Source: Musa acuminata AAA Group (lineage: Eukaryota > Streptophyta > Magnoliopsida > Zingiberales > Musaceae). Taken from it: a DNA stretch of 64,000 bases. The notes under the pieces were generated by a model. The model had not been told where the DNA came from. It saw only the letters and a list, made by a program, of their open reading frames with translations, and made no database searches. Each line of letters starts with the position of its first letter. Position 1 is the stretch's first letter. A program made the translations under genes and the position numbers. Below are positions 13,501 through 26,969 of the stretch, one piece after another. The stretch is from the NCBI RefSeq assembly GCF_036884655.1, contig NC_088342.1:30516001-30580000 (forward strand), written 5' to 3'.

Positions 13501-14309
13501 GTGGTTCTTCTCCTTTGACATTCAAATTACTATTGCACAATTTGTTCTGCACTAGAATTTCATTACTTATTCTTGATGATTCTACACAGAATTTTTTGGG
13601 ACTCAAAACAAAAAATAACATAGGTGTTTGAGGAATAAAGTTAAGGATTCTTATCCCAGTAGCAGACTCACGTATCCAAACTGCATATAGTTATTCTACA
13701 ACTAATAATGAATCCTTTTTCATTACAAGTGATGTTTGATTGCAAGTGGTTTTTCTCCTTTGACAAACTATTCATGATTAGTTGTGGAATAACTATATGT
13801 AATTCCTTTTCATTCCACAACTACCGTTCTTGATGATTCTATGGAGAAATATTTTGACGCTCAAACCATGACCATTAGTAGAACAATACAAGAAATTGGA
13901 TAGGTGTTTGTAAAAGGGAATAACAAAGTCACAAGGATGCTTATGCCAGTAACAGATTCTTGCATCTAAGCTACCAGTTAGTTCTTCCTGTGTTTCTATA
14001 TGCAGTATCTAATGCAATGCAAAGTTCTCTGGCATCGCCCTGCAATCAACACTCAGCTATTGTGGGGGTTCAACCTCTGAAATGAACAAGCATAGAACTT
14101 TCTTGCTGCTAGTTATGCTGTGTTGATGAAATCATTTGCATGTTTTGACTAAATTACAGGGATATGGAACTCGAATTAGACGAATCCATTACTCGGGTCC
14201 TTTGATGCCCCCAGGTGGAAACATCGAAGATATGCTCAAAGAGCACGAGAGGCAGATCCAACAAGCAGTTCGCAAATCACGCATCGACAAAGTCAAGACG
14301 AAATTTTGA
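7589..14309 (+). CDS. CDK-like serine/threonine protein kinase (At1g54610/IBS1-type), 8 exons
   Basis: Predicted exons are 7589-8083, 9322-9606, 9692-10009, 10951-11178, 11483-11580, 11728-11830, 12615-13022 and 14160-14309. They give 2085 nt (694 residues) with consistent phases and GT-AG introns. The start MGCLCSK carries a Gly2/Cys3 pattern typical of N-myristoylation plus palmitoylation, which suggests membrane attachment. Residues 1-165 are Ser/acid-rich and unstructured-looking. The kinase domain begins at 166 with glycine loop IGEGTYSNVF. Other motifs are catalytic Lys189 (VALKK), HRDIKGSN with Asp284, and DFG with Asp302; TLWYRPPELLLG follows the activation loop. The PSTAIRE helix is replaced by a MDPESVRF version, as in this plant family. 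The C-terminal tail (about 450-694) is basic and Ser/Pro-rich, ending in a conserved RIHYSGPLMPPGG segment. The family relates to CDK9/12-like kinases. The Arabidopsis member IBS1 acts in disease-resistance priming. The cyclin partner and substrates here are unknown. Confidence 0.93.
13023..14000 (+). repeat. degenerate about 225-245 bp tandem repeat in the last intron of the kinase gene
   Basis: A unit starting GTGATGTTTGATTGCAAGTG and continuing TTTTTCTCCTTTGACATTCAA recurs near 13023, 13258, 13483 and 13729. Each copy is followed by shared phrases about rejected fibres of the unit such as TTCTTGCATCCAAACTACCA and CATCCTTTTTCATT. The first copy begins exactly at the exon 7 donor site (ACAGTAAGTTC). 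The copies have diverged with indels, so the array is old. Confidence 0.75.
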
Positions 14310-14530
14310 GAACCAGTTGTAATAATAGCCTTACTTGGCCGCCATAGAAATGATAGTGGCAGTAGATTTAGGTGGTGACTTTGATACACATGTACATTAT
14401 GAAACAAGATATTATGATAAAAGAAAGGTAATTTTCACCCAAGAGAATTATTTTACATCTTGAGTTGTTACACATATGTTTAAAAGCTTGGAAGATGATG
14501 TGGAAAATTATGTAGGCAAATTGTCTATCG

Positions 14531-15034
<504 letters not shown>

Positions 15035-15680
15035 TTTTGTTTTAAGAAAAAAACTGTATATACATTGATCAAAGAAATATCCTGCTAGCAGTCGGTAGAA
15101 ATGCTTCATTTGTATGTTGGATGAAGGGGAAGGAGGCAACAGGGGCTGCATGCCATCTTCTCGATTTGCAACTGCAGCAATGCATACACCTTTTGATTAA
15201 ATTCATATTTGACTGGATCTGGAGAACAAGAAACTGGGTTTTTGTTTGATGATATTTCATGCATTTACATACATATTTCAGACGTTTATTTATATGAAAC
15301 AAGGTTTTGTTAGGACATGTTCATGAGAAAAATAATCCAAACCAGGGTTTTCACAAGTTTATTTGCTAGATACATATGTATTTATTTAAAAGAAAACTTA
15401 TGGACTGTAAACTCCAGAATCCCACATTACTAAACCTTAAAGCTTTGAATAATCTATATATTAAATTCAAATTCTAAGAGAGAAAATGATGTTATGTTTA
15501 TGATTGTTAGAAACCAAGTTGAGAAAGGAAAATTTCATTGTTGAACTTATAAAAGATTCCAAAGAACAAATGCAATACAATAAAGTCATCAGTTCCAGAA
15601 AATAACAAGTCATAATTTACTAAACATTTTGGGGTACACAATATACTGGTGAATAAAACATGTCTTTTTACAAGAAGAAT

Positions 15681-15708
15681 AAGAAGAAGAAGAAGAAGAA
15701 GAAGAAGA
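15681..15708. repeat. (AAG)n microsatellite
   Basis: About nine AAG units between the convergent kinase and CMC2 genes. Confidence 0.85.
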
Positions 15709-15934
15709 GCTGGATAAATATCATTAAGCATTATACTAGTTATCATAGTACATTAAAAATATAAAACAACAAATTATATTAATTCCAGTGTCACAGGACG
15801 GTGCAGGCCATTCGATGCAAAACTGTATATTAATGGCTCAAGTCAAACCAGGAGATGCATGTCGTTCACAATTTAGACTTATTAGGCGGTGTACATAATT
15901 GTTCATCTCCCAGAGATCCATGCAAGGGATATCC

Positions 15935-16687
15935 CTATATGTCTTTCTGTGCCATCTCTTTTCTGTAGGCCTGCAATCTTTCCTTGAATTTTTTGCTTTC
16001 CTCGAAGTTAGCCTTCCGCTTCACAGCTTTCTATCCAAAGAACACAGTGACATAGAAGGAAATGAAACATGAGCAACATGAAACCATAACACAGTAAAAA
16101 GGGAAAGAATTACAAACATCAAATAAATTTCTAGACAAGTTTGAAAAATCAAGGAAAAAAATCTGAAAAAAAATCACCTCTTGTCGAAAGCATCGATCAA
16201 GCTTTATCTTTAGTTCAGTGCATTCCCCGAAAAACTTTCCAATTGGATGGTCTGCATGACACTTCTGGAACTCCTCAATAATCTGGACGAACAACCAAAA
16301 AACTGAATCTCAATCTAATTTGCAAAGCAAAAGGAATGTCCAATCACAAAAATCTCGAAAGAGGAAAGAATCAATAACAATAACAACAAAAACGTAAGTC
16401 CCAAATAAAGGTCAACTTTTAATTACGATCAAGTTATATAGCTTGAAGAGAGAGTTAATAACTTGGGACGAGTTTTAAAAATCATGAAATAAGCATGTCG
16501 TATCGGGTGATTCTCCATACAACTAACTGAACAAGGAAAATAAGTGAAATGATAGAGAAACCATAGTATCAAGATAGAACATCAACATATTAATAATATA
16601 AGAAAGTGCGTCCGACGTAAGAAGAAAAGAAGAAGCACATACTTCAGCACACATAGGATGCCTGTGCAAAGTTAGAGGAGGATGCAT
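15935..16687 (-). CDS. CMC2: twin-CX9C mitochondrial protein, COX assembly factor CMC2-like, 3 coding exons
   Basis: Minus-strand coding exons are 16687-16643, 16282-16178 and 16030-15935. They encode 81 residues in phase with GT-AG introns. The start MHPPLTLHRH matches the MHP-leading N-terminus of CMC2 proteins. Two CX9C motifs are complete: C13-x9-C23 (the first pair spans the exon 1/2 junction) and C36-x9-C46. The C-terminal helix is highly charged (KRKANFEESKKFKERLQAYR). Proteins of this family are oxidised by Mia40 in the intermembrane space and support cytochrome c oxidase biogenesis. A 5' UTR intron is likely: an acceptor sits at 16691 just before the ATG, and a GC-rich upstream exon near 17822-17950 ends in a CGCAG/GTATTC donor. 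Confidence 0.9.
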
Positions 16688-17949
16688 TTTCTGCAATCCA
16701 AATTGATTATCCTGAAACATGCGAGAAAGCACATGAGTTTGTCATTATATTGAAAACGTATGATCTAAATGTAAAATCCACAAAGCACTGGATGATATCC
16801 AACTGTCATGTCAAGTCATTAGATCCATTTAACAGATATAAACTGTGGTTAAAAACAAAGTGTCACAATCAAGTCTAGGTTTATAGAACCAAGAACAGAA
16901 ATTATTAGTTTAAAGTCAAGGTTAGGTTAGTTGCAGATACATGAATATAAGTTGATCCATCCCAGTTCCTTATAAAGCAAAGCTGAATAAGATATAGAAA
17001 CTGAAGATCCAGAGATAACATTACAACAGCAAGAATTTCTGGCGATAAAAAACTTGTTAAATGCCAACGAAATGCCCCAAAGTGCATCTTGAGGATGTAG
17101 GTGGTGTCCCTCAAAAGCAATTAAGTTCTTATAAAGCAAATGATTTGAAAAGTGCGAAAGAATAGCAAAATAAAAAATGCAAATTTAAGATTTCAAATAT
17201 ACAAAATAACATAAGAAGTAAAAATAATGTATTTAAGTTGAACATCACAGATATTGCCATCATTGCCAGTTTCATTATTCTATGCCCTCCAAGACTAGCA
17301 CTGAAATGTCAGAACAGACACTTGGTCCAAAACAAGACTCGCCATTATCTTTTCGAACAAAAATCTTGCTGATTTACCGTAGGGCTCTTTTAAGTTAGGA
17401 TGTGATCAACAGGAAGCATCCAAGGCAGCTAGTACAGGAGGCAAAAGCCACCAATTAGAATTAGTTCCATCGATTACACTGAGGCTAATACATTTCCCGA
17501 TCACAGCAAATTTCTCGGCATCCACTAATAGCTTAGCAACTACCAGTACGAATTCGACCAGATCCCTCCACCAAATCCAAAACCCCAAAACCACCCACCA
17601 AAATTTGCGGAATCACGACACTCATCATCAAGGGAAAAAATAAGTATATTCGATTCGAAGATACAGAGAGACATACAAACAAAAAAGGAGATTTTTTTTG
17701 CCACAAAACATCAAACACGAAAAGAGGAGAACCAAATTAAGACGAGAAACGCGGTCGACCGGATGAGGCCGCAGCGGCGAATGATTATTAGGATGATCCC
17801 AGGCGCACGGAAGAATACCTGCGATCGATGACGTCTCTCCACCGACTCGATCGGAGGAGGCAGTCGAGTAGGAAAAGAGCCGCGAGGGTGGGAAAGGAGC
17901 GAAAGAACTGCGCACCACGAAGTATGGTGCGACCCGAGTCTTAGAATTG

Positions 17950-18175
17950 GACCGGTCATAACTTTAGGCGTAATTAGACCCGAGCCTGGCTGAGTACATG
18001 ATATCTGAACCAGGCGGATTCGAGAAATTAGACCCGTGATCTCGGGAACAGCTATTCCTCTATCGGGTCGGAGTGTAAACCGGACGCACTCAGGATCAAC
18101 CCGGTAATTCGAAGATCCATATTAGGTTCTAGTGTAAATCTAATCAAAGTAAGGGTTAATTTGTTTGCTCGGAAG
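17950..18175. promoter_or_regulatory. candidate bidirectional promoter
   Basis: This GC-enriched interval separates the minus-strand 5' UTR exon of the CMC2-like gene from a plus-strand exon-like segment with ATGs at 18176 and 18223. No clear TATA box is seen, which is common for housekeeping promoters. This is inference from arrangement and base composition. Confidence 0.3.
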
Positions 18176-18222
18176 ATGGAGGAGGGTGAGAGGCGAGTGA
18201 AGACGAGAGCGAAAGAGCGAGA

Positions 18223-18428
18223 ATGCCGACTACTCGTTCGGCTTCACGTCCTCGTATGGATTTACCAGGTTCGCTCTCCTCCAATTTCTACATGTTTATT
18301 GTATCGTTAGACAAGTCGATTGCGTGAAGAGTTCCAATGATTTGATCTTTGTAGTGTTCTTTTCAGTTGTGCACCTCATAAAATTGCTCGTCAAAGATCG
18401 TAACTTCTCCAAACAAAGGCTCTATTGA
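18223..18428 (+). CDS. possible short spliced ORF (35 residues), unrecognised
   Basis: Joining 18223-18268 to 18367-18428 uses a good donor (CCAG/GTTCGC) and acceptor (TTTTCAG). It gives a basic 35-residue peptide beginning MPTTRSASRPRMDL and ending NFSKQRLY. An alternative upstream ATG at 18176 (MEEGERRVKTRAKE) reaches a stop soon after the same splice. I do not recognise either product. The segment may simply be the first exons of a non-coding transcript sharing the CMC2 promoter. Confidence 0.2.
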
Positions 18429-20221
18429 GTAAATACCTCGATATATGAGAGATCGATCAGGCTTCCTTTTGTAGACTAACTTCATATTATTCTCCTCTGG
18501 TTGTGGATAGTACTTTTGCTTTCGTTTCTAGTGTTCGCTACCTGTCTAAATATATGCAATGGTATAAACAGGTTGCAAAATAAGTGTTTTTTTAGTTTGT
18601 TAATCCATGTCGATTCCGTTTTTGCTAGATATTTTTCGTTAAATTTGTCAACTTTCATCAGATGCATAACATTTTTCCTGCGTTATTGGGAGGTCTATTG
18701 TATAGTAGGTTCAGATTTTTACTAGTGTTCAAACTTAGAGAAGTTGGAAATGCTTTCCTGGTTAGATATTTGTACTGGTTGTAAAGATTTAAACCTGTTT
18801 TTCATAATTCTGGAATTGATTTACGGTTAAAAATATCATCTTTTACTTTCATGATCTTTCCGAGTACACATGTTGGTAAGACTGATGTTACCTTGATTTT
18901 GCCTGTATCAAGTGCGGTTGGAGAATGTCTATCATGTGCTAGAAGTGAAGAATAGCTTACTATCTGTTTCATGGTTGACAACCTCAGGTAATTATGTAGG
19001 TATTCAGGTGTATCATGATACGAAGTTGTGAGATACACCAATTTGGAAGGTAATGTCTGTCAAGTCAACGAACCTATACCAAGAGATCTAGGTATATTAA
19101 TGCCTTTGGGAGCTAGATAAATGAGTTGACACAAATTTGTGTTGGCCGACTATTTGATAATATTGTGAAATTTGTGATCGTTGTGTAGGGTTTTATAATT
19201 GATCTTGATCTTGCATCATGTAGTATTCGTCAATCGTCATATCGCGCTTTGATGTTAACAGTTAATTTTGACTCATAATTTACTATTCTTTTGTTCATTA
19301 TGTACCAATATCATATTCGGATTATGCTTAGATTAATTACTTAGCGACTTATGTTTAAATATTCATTGGGAGATTTGTGGGGAATTGTGTTTTCATTTAG
19401 GCCCTTGAAGCTATATCTTGTGGTTAACATGCTATTATGTAATTAGTTAAAACTGGCCCTTTAGGCCGTATGAGTTGGTAGTGGGAACAGCTAAAGACGT
19501 TGGATTAATGCAACAAAATAAGTTTATTAGTTCAATGAAGAATACAACAGTTAAAATTATGACATACTAATTTTCAAGGCACATCATTCATCAGCATGAC
19601 ACCTCGTAGCTAGTGTTATAATAGTAGAGATGCAATGTCCTTGTTGCCAAACAAGTTCTTTCTAATAAAAAAGAACGTAACTTTTTCCCCTCAACTTTTG
19701 CATTTTATGCTTGTATATATTTCTGTGGGATTTAAGTTTTTTTGGATTTTGTAGGAAGTTATAATGATGAGGTGCCCATGGATCTAATTGCCCATTTGTC
19801 TTTGTTATCATGTGCCATTCTAGTAGGTATTGATTGTACCAGTTTAAACCTACATTGTTTTGGTTTGGCATAGCACATGTGCCAATTGATAGGCATCATG
19901 CTAGCACAGTAAAGGCTTATCTTTGTACAATGAAATTTAAAGTCTTGCATTTTCCAAATTAGAACTGTCTATGATAATGTTCTCTGGAATACATTCATAG
20001 AGCTACTGCATGGTTTGTGTACAACTTATTGCATAATACTAGGTGCAACGATTGTAACATTTACTTTGAAAGATAATAGATCCATGAGGTGATAAACCAC
20101 CAAATGGTACACAGCTAGTAGTACCCTTGGCCAGTGTTTTAGGTGGTTGTATATGTGCCTGGGTGTTCAGTATTGACAATTGTGGTAGGATTCATAGCCA
20201 CACGTCTCATCCTGCCTATAT

Positions 20222-20437
20222 ATAAAAAGCACTGGCTCAAAGCATGATGAAGGACACACCTCTCAACCTGTCTATGCATAAAAAGCACTGGCTCAAATCA
20301 TGACAAAGAACATGTTGCAGTAGCTGGAAATGAACCTTGAATATGTGCCAGGGCAGAATACTGTCAAAAGCATAACGAAGAACATATTGCACTAGCTGGA
20401 AATGAACCTTGGATATGTACAAGGGCAGAATACTGTC
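20222..20437. repeat. local tandem duplications of about 60-70 bp
   Basis: Two phrases are duplicated side by side. ATAAAAAGCACTGGCTCAAA occurs at about 20223 and 20277. A unit with AGCTGGAAATGAACCTTG and AGGGCAGAATACTGTC occurs at about 20321-20364 and 20393-20437. The copies differ by scattered substitutions. Confidence 0.7.
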
Positions 20438-23400
20438 GTACGAGTAAGCAGCTGGTGCTAGATTGAGAATTGATTTTATATTATCATTCTGTAGTTATTA
20501 GGATAATATGAGTAGCCAGAATTATATTATGATCAGATTTAATAGTTACATTCTGATCTCTGATAAAAGGTTTCAGGGATAAAATTATGCAATTACGAGG
20601 TAATTGTTACATTATTGGCTATAACATATACAATATTTTTCTTTATCTTGATCCTTTTTAGTATAGATTTGAAGATTTTTGGGAAAATTTTATGCGAAAC
20701 ACAATTTGTTTGCAAGTAGTTCTAAAGAATGTCAGTGTTCTTTTTGGTTTATTTTAGGAAATAGGCAAGGTAATCCCCCCTAAAGTGGATTAACAATACC
20801 TACCCTTTTTATATTAAAATCTACATCTGAATGGTTTCTATTTGTGGCTATATTCTGTAAGTCTGTTGATGCCTTTGAGAAAGCCTACTTGCTTGTGGAC
20901 TTTGGCTAGGTGATCAAGCCCTTCTGCAACCTTTCTCTAGAAAGACTATTCTTATCTTTCATAAATCCTGACAGATTAAATGTGGCATCCAGATTTTTAG
21001 TCAAGAATTCAAGATCTTACCAAGGGACTTGCTATCTGGTGGAGTGTTGGGTTCCATCAAGTACAATGGCAATATAAGTAGTCGATGATGCAAATAACTG
21101 TTGAATAATCTGCAAGAGCTCGGAGCTATTTGTGAATCTGTCATAGATGTTCTCTCAATCTTGCTAGGAGTAGAATTTCATGAAACATAGTTGTCTGCTC
21201 GACTGAAACTAATATTGTGATATCTGGCAGCCCATACTTCAGATTTTCTACCCCCATCCTGATAGACCCATCATATTCTTGATGAAAATCATAGCTTGGT
21301 ATTGTGTGCATCATTGTATTTTGCATGGTGAGAATGTTTTAGTTTTTCCAAAGACCAGCAATGGAATTTCAAAGAAAAGAACACTTGTAGGCTTTGGCAA
21401 CTGCATGGAAATGTACTTCAAGTTCAGATGGAGATCTGAGCCCCTGTAGTAGCTTCAGATTGTTTCAGAAGAACTGCAAAGCTAAGCTTTGATGGATACT
21501 GTAAAGAAGTACGAAGATGTCCAAGCATGGAAAACACAATTCTAAAGGTTTAAGTTCTTACATTCAGTTTTGTTAGTTGCTACTGTTGTGTAGAAGTTCA
21601 TGAACTGTTGTTCTCAGCCTTCTGTAATGCTTTTGTTTTATGGATGTTTTCACCAGGGAATGCATAGGAGACACACCACTTCAGATCCTCTCATTCTTCT
21701 TCTTTTTTTGCATTATTCTTTTCTTTAGCCATTCATGAAAAGGTTGCTGCTAACATCCAATGTCTCCTCAGATAGGTGCCTTGCTGACACGGAATAATCA
21801 TCACTTGGGCCTTGGATGTCACACTGGTGGTTCTTAGAGCAGATAGCTCATGTGTTCTGAACAAGGAACAATTCCATACCTGCCACGTATGTTATGGGTG
21901 TGTAATCCCTTGATACGGATCATTTTCAATGTGAAGTATTGCAGAAATTGTCATCAACTAATAGTCTCTTATTGGTAGAATTGTTTGGAAAAGATCAACT
22001 AAAAAGATTACACTGATTTACTGATCTTGCTTGTCTGTATTGCCAATGATGGTTATGGTCTTGTTCTTGCTTGTATTCATTCAAATTGATCCAATCATTT
22101 ACCTTGCTAATTCAGAGTTCTCTCTTTCGTTATCACCTGAATATACTGTTGTTATTATTATGACACTCCGAGATTGTGACACCCTGATTTTATTCTACAT
22201 CATAAGTGAGAGGATATATGTGACTCTACGTGTGGGTAAATGAGTTCACAACCGTTAACTTATGTATATTAGATCATATGTTTCTAGGCTCATCAAGTTA
22301 AATGACCAGTTTTCCTATCATGTTTGATCTCAATAATTGGTATTAGGGTTAGATAAGGTGCGATAAAGGGTTCAATTAGGAAAGGACTATTATATATGAA
22401 TGAAGTCGGAGGCGCATTACAGTGTGAAAACATTAGAAAATTGGTTCTCACATGCCACATATTAGGGCATAATATTGGGCTACCTTTTGGTTTTGGATTA
22501 TTTTGCGTCACATGGTACTAGATTCATCAATTTAATGAGTTTTCTCATCGGGTCGGATTGTGATAATTTATGGATCTTCATATTTATATTTCACAAGCTA
22601 ATTCCTGTATCCTTTTGTAGATCATATAAAGATTGGATGCATGCAAGGATCAAGTCTCATCCAAGTTGTGCTCAGAAATTACCAAGTTAGAGCTCTGCTT
22701 TTGGAGTGGACTAAAACCATAATAACAGGTCTGGTGTGTATCTTCACTTGTGATCTTTGGGAAAATGGAAGACAACTGGGTTCGGTACGGCACATGGCTG
22801 ATTGGCACCCACCCACTTTGGGTTGCTTTGCCTATGGGTGGTGATGGTGGTGGTGGCGGTGGTGTTGGCAGCAGAGGATTTCAACTAGATTAGAGACCTG
22901 AGGATTCCATTTTCATCTGTTAAGGGGTAGTGGCATCCAATGCCATCCTGATCTCTTCAGCCAGAGAGAATACAGAACAATGAGTCCATCAAACTTGTTC
23001 CTATCTCATCAGTTCTGTATATTTCCTTTGGACCACAACTGCCATTTTCATGCTTCTTTTTGGTCTGTCCCCCCATGGCTTGTCCGGTGGCAGATGCTGC
23101 TGAACTAAACTTGGCAATGAAAGTGACTCTCTCATGGACATCAGCACTTTGATTGGATGAGGTGATGGAGTTAAGATTCCTTGGAAACCCCACTTTGACT
23201 ACAGTGCTTGATTAGTTCTCACGATGATGTATTGGCTAAATTATAGGTGCTCTTTTAACTTTGGTTGTACTTGATTTGAGGAGCTTCGGCATCTTGAGCT
23301 CAACCAGAGCTGTAGAAGTTTCAAGACCATGAATGTGTCATAAAAGAAATGTTCTTGATCTGAGCAGTTAGGCATTGGCTTCTTGAGGTCAAGCATTTCT

Positions 23401-25792
23401 GTAAGAATAAACCTACCGTGACAACCATATATGTCTTCCCAAGGCATTCAAAGAGGAGAGATGGATTTGTTGAGATGTGTGGAATTAGGCATTCAAGACT
23501 TTTTGGCAAATACCTATTCATGCATGCTGTTGGGATTTTTTTTTCATCTCCTTGTTGGTATGCACATGAGATATCGAAAGCTACATATTTTATTACTCTT
23601 CTTCGCAGGTTTTGTTAAAGCTCCATCTCTCTAGCTTATTCTGCATTACCAAACTGTTGCAGCAACCCAATGCCACACCATTTATGACACAAGAAGGAAC
23701 TCTTGTTCTCCCCACGAGTTAGATATCCATCACTTTTTCTTTCTGTGCTTGTATCTGAGGAATGAAAGAAGGCCTCATTTTCTTTGCCCTACAAGCTCTG
23801 AAGTAGCCAAGTGTTGTTGTCATCTCCTACAAGATATGCATTTTTTTTGTACGAGTGCACAATTAATGGTAGTACTCTTGTGAGTTGCTCCTCCTAAGAT
23901 ATAACTACTAGACCTTTTTAGATCTACAAATCTTATTGACTTGTATCCTCATTAGAGATAACCTCATAAAATTGTTGCTATGGATTGCTTCAGCCTTACA
24001 CATGAAAGAGAAGCTAAAGCTCATTAGAACATAGACGGTGGAGTCTATGTTGCATAATGCTGCAAACTGCAAGCTGTTTTATTATCTTATTCTTAGGGGT
24101 TTTATAATGCTGCAAGCTGTTTTATTATATGGTTTGATCAATTTCTAGTGTTCCATTTTGATCCTTAAAGACACACTTTACCTTTTTCTTTTTTTGTCTT
24201 TAAAGAGCTTTGTAGAACGTGGGTTGCCAACCAATTATCGTTGGAGAATGTGTGACACAGTGAGGTGAAACCTTAATTGAAGTTGCTGTACAAAAAAAAG
24301 GGATTAAAGTTGCTGTGGAAGATAATAGATTTGTTTGAGTAAAGCCTCTTATTATTTCATGACCAACTGTTTTTCTAAGTAGTTTCAATTATGACTAAAA
24401 TTGCAGCAAGAATCCTGTTTTTTTTTTTTTGGTTGCTGGGAATATCTATTACTGATTTATCCATCTAAAATTGCAAATTTTCGTTTCCTCATAAGCATAT
24501 TTGATGTTTGTCTGCTATGAGGAGGGAGATATCATTCCTTGATTGCTCTCTTCTTTTACCAATTAATTGAAATTGCATTACCTTAGCAATTAATCCAGCA
24601 TATAAATAAATAGTGCTTTTCTCTTAATTTGATCCTCTTATCTTGGGTCTGATGAGTGAATCGGTCAATAACTCCGTTTGATCTAAATTACAGACCAAAA
24701 TGTTTAAGCTAAAGTTTATATAGTATACTCATCATGTTCATATAAGTCAATCATACTCGTTATCTACTTCCGACGTAAAACTAATTAGGGTATTAAAAAA
24801 TACTTTGCACATCAGGATACTTTTTCATTTTTTGAGATCATGTTGGATTTACTGACCTTCACCGGAGTAGTCCAAAAATTTTAAACTTTCATCATGAAGA
24901 TGAAGAAGATGATGTACCTTTCATTAGCAGAGGCATTGTAAAATATATCAATTTGAGTCGATAAATGTTTGCCATAAATCTGTCCTACAAGTTTCAGGCG
25001 GAGGGAATTGTTCTTCCGTTGCTGTCCTACGTGCTGTGCTGGTGGAGAATAGATAGAATAGGCACTGAAATGGTATAATGTCCACCACCCACTTGTGTAG
25101 TACGTAGGGAATAGGATTTGGTGCCTACCAACTTGCACCGAGCAAGATATCTTGCATGCAAGTCTTCCCGGCATGGCCAATCTCCAAGGCCAACTCCCCC
25201 ATTCTTAGTAATGGGATTCATTGGAACAGTGGACATGCTCGGAGGTGTATTAAATCCATGGAGATTATGATAGAGAGAGAAGAAAAGAAGAAGAAGAAGA
25301 AGAATGAAAGAGAATGTATCTCAGGCAAGTTACAATATTACAGTAAACTGTAAAAAAAGTAGATTGCCCAACTACAAAAGGTGTGCAAAAGTCTCCTCAC
25401 ACACAAACAAAGAGAAGATGACGACTATCCATCCATCTATTGTACGACCCGACCCAGCAGTGCTCGAGTGTGCATGGATCAATGAACATAACAAAGAGGC
25501 AGAAAATGGTAGAGATGTGAAAGCTTGAATGGAGAAACAATTTCTGTGGTCTTCACCCTGCAGAATTTAACTGTACATACAAGTTAGGTTAAGGGACTCC
25601 ACCCCCCATTAAATTTGGGGGACCCCAGAGAGCAATTTTTCGGAACTGAATTCTATATTTGGATCACCACTCAAATAGGAAATCTAATAAATATAGTCAG
25701 TTTTCGATCTCTTGTCTTGATTAAGAACTCGTGAAAGAGAAATTGACCTGCCCACCTGCAAGACAACACTTGTCCTCACTTGAAGATGTTGT

Positions 25793-25818
25793 TGATGATG
25801 ATGATGATGATGATGATG
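25793..25818. repeat. (GAT)n microsatellite
   Basis: About nine GAT units. An acidic open frame spans it, but that frame has no homologue I recognise. Confidence 0.85.
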
Positions 25819-26120
25819 GGGATTACTATTTACTTAATATATCTTCAAGCATTTTCTCTAATCATCCATTTGTTACTATTGGCAAGGAAGATAATAATAA
25901 TAAATCTAAAGTTTATCATATACTAAAAAAAAGAGTGGATAGAGCACCCACCAACAGATATCCAATTATGAAAACAGGTGTCAATCACTTGAAATTATTA
26001 ATTGACAGAGTTGTCACTCTCGATAATATTTCATTAAAGACTACATGTGAACTCATGAAAATCTAAGATTTGATTTGAGGCACAAATAAATATGTATTGT
26101 ACTGCTGAACTCAACATAGT

Positions 26121-26149
26121 AGCAGAGCAGAGCAGAGCAGAGCAGAGCA
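26121..26149. repeat. (AGCAG)n pentamer microsatellite
   Basis: About six tandem AGCAG units. Confidence 0.85.
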
Positions 26150-26969
26150 AATGGTTGAAATCTGGATTGCATTAGGAGTCAAGAGGCAGCAGTCTAGTCT
26201 CTCTGACCTTGCTATTGTTCTGTAAATGCTCCTGGAAGAGCAAGACATGGAAATAGGAAATAAGACAGACAACTAAAATGAGAGACAACCAATCCCACTC
26301 CTGATCTACTAATTGACTTTTAGCTCAGCTCAGTGTTTTTGTACTATCAGTAATCAAAGTTGCTGTTGTTGGATTATCAAGACACAAACTCACTTTATTT
26401 GTCCTTCGAGTGGAGATCTTGCCCATTTATTGTCTTATAAGTAAACCTCCTGGACATTTTGTCACTGAATTAAGACATATTATCTACTAATGACTACTAT
26501 TACAAGATGATGGATACGCATCACGACCTGTTCCTCCAAATGGCAGAAAATAAAAATATGAGACCTAGTAGAAGATCTAACAAATCAACTTTATCCACTA
26601 ATATCATCCTTGGAAGTATCACTGTCGAAGACAACATATTATTTATTCATCATATGTCCCTTTCACGCTTCCTTCTTAACCGAGGGTTGAATGAGGTGAG
26701 TTCCATTTCTGCTCTTGAGAGGAGCACAAATGTTCTCCCAATCAATAACTGCACCTTCGTTTTCTCCTCTTCTCATGGAGGAGAGTTGAATGCTCGAGAA
26801 CGAGAAGTCAAACCATGCAGGAAACTAACCCTGCTGGACGCAAGCTCACAACAATAATCCGTAGCCCATTCCATTCCATTCTTTTCTTTCTCTTTGGGAG
26901 ATTCTGATAATTATGATTATATTTATCCCATCCTCTTTAACTCAAGTAGGCTACTCATCCGATGTGACT

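Larger units (their letters stand above)
18430..26960. other. 8.5-kb region without a recognised gene
   Basis: Short open frames occur on both strands, but none has a known domain, a consistent splice structure or clear coding character. The region holds a short tandem duplication (20222-20437), a GGT-rich stretch at 22836-22867, AAG repeats at 25285-25303, GAT repeats at 25793-25818 and an AGCAG pentamer run at 26121-26149. Transcribed non-coding RNA or decayed gene fragments are possible but not demonstrable. Confidence 0.4.

Noticed and set aside
22957..23447. Minus-strand open frames in the 18-27 kb gap
   Set aside because: No domain, no plausible exon joins and no Kozak or promoter context.
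25731..26066. 111-codon plus-strand frame with an Asp run
   Set aside because: The Asp run comes from the GAT microsatellite. Flanking sequence has no domain or splice context.
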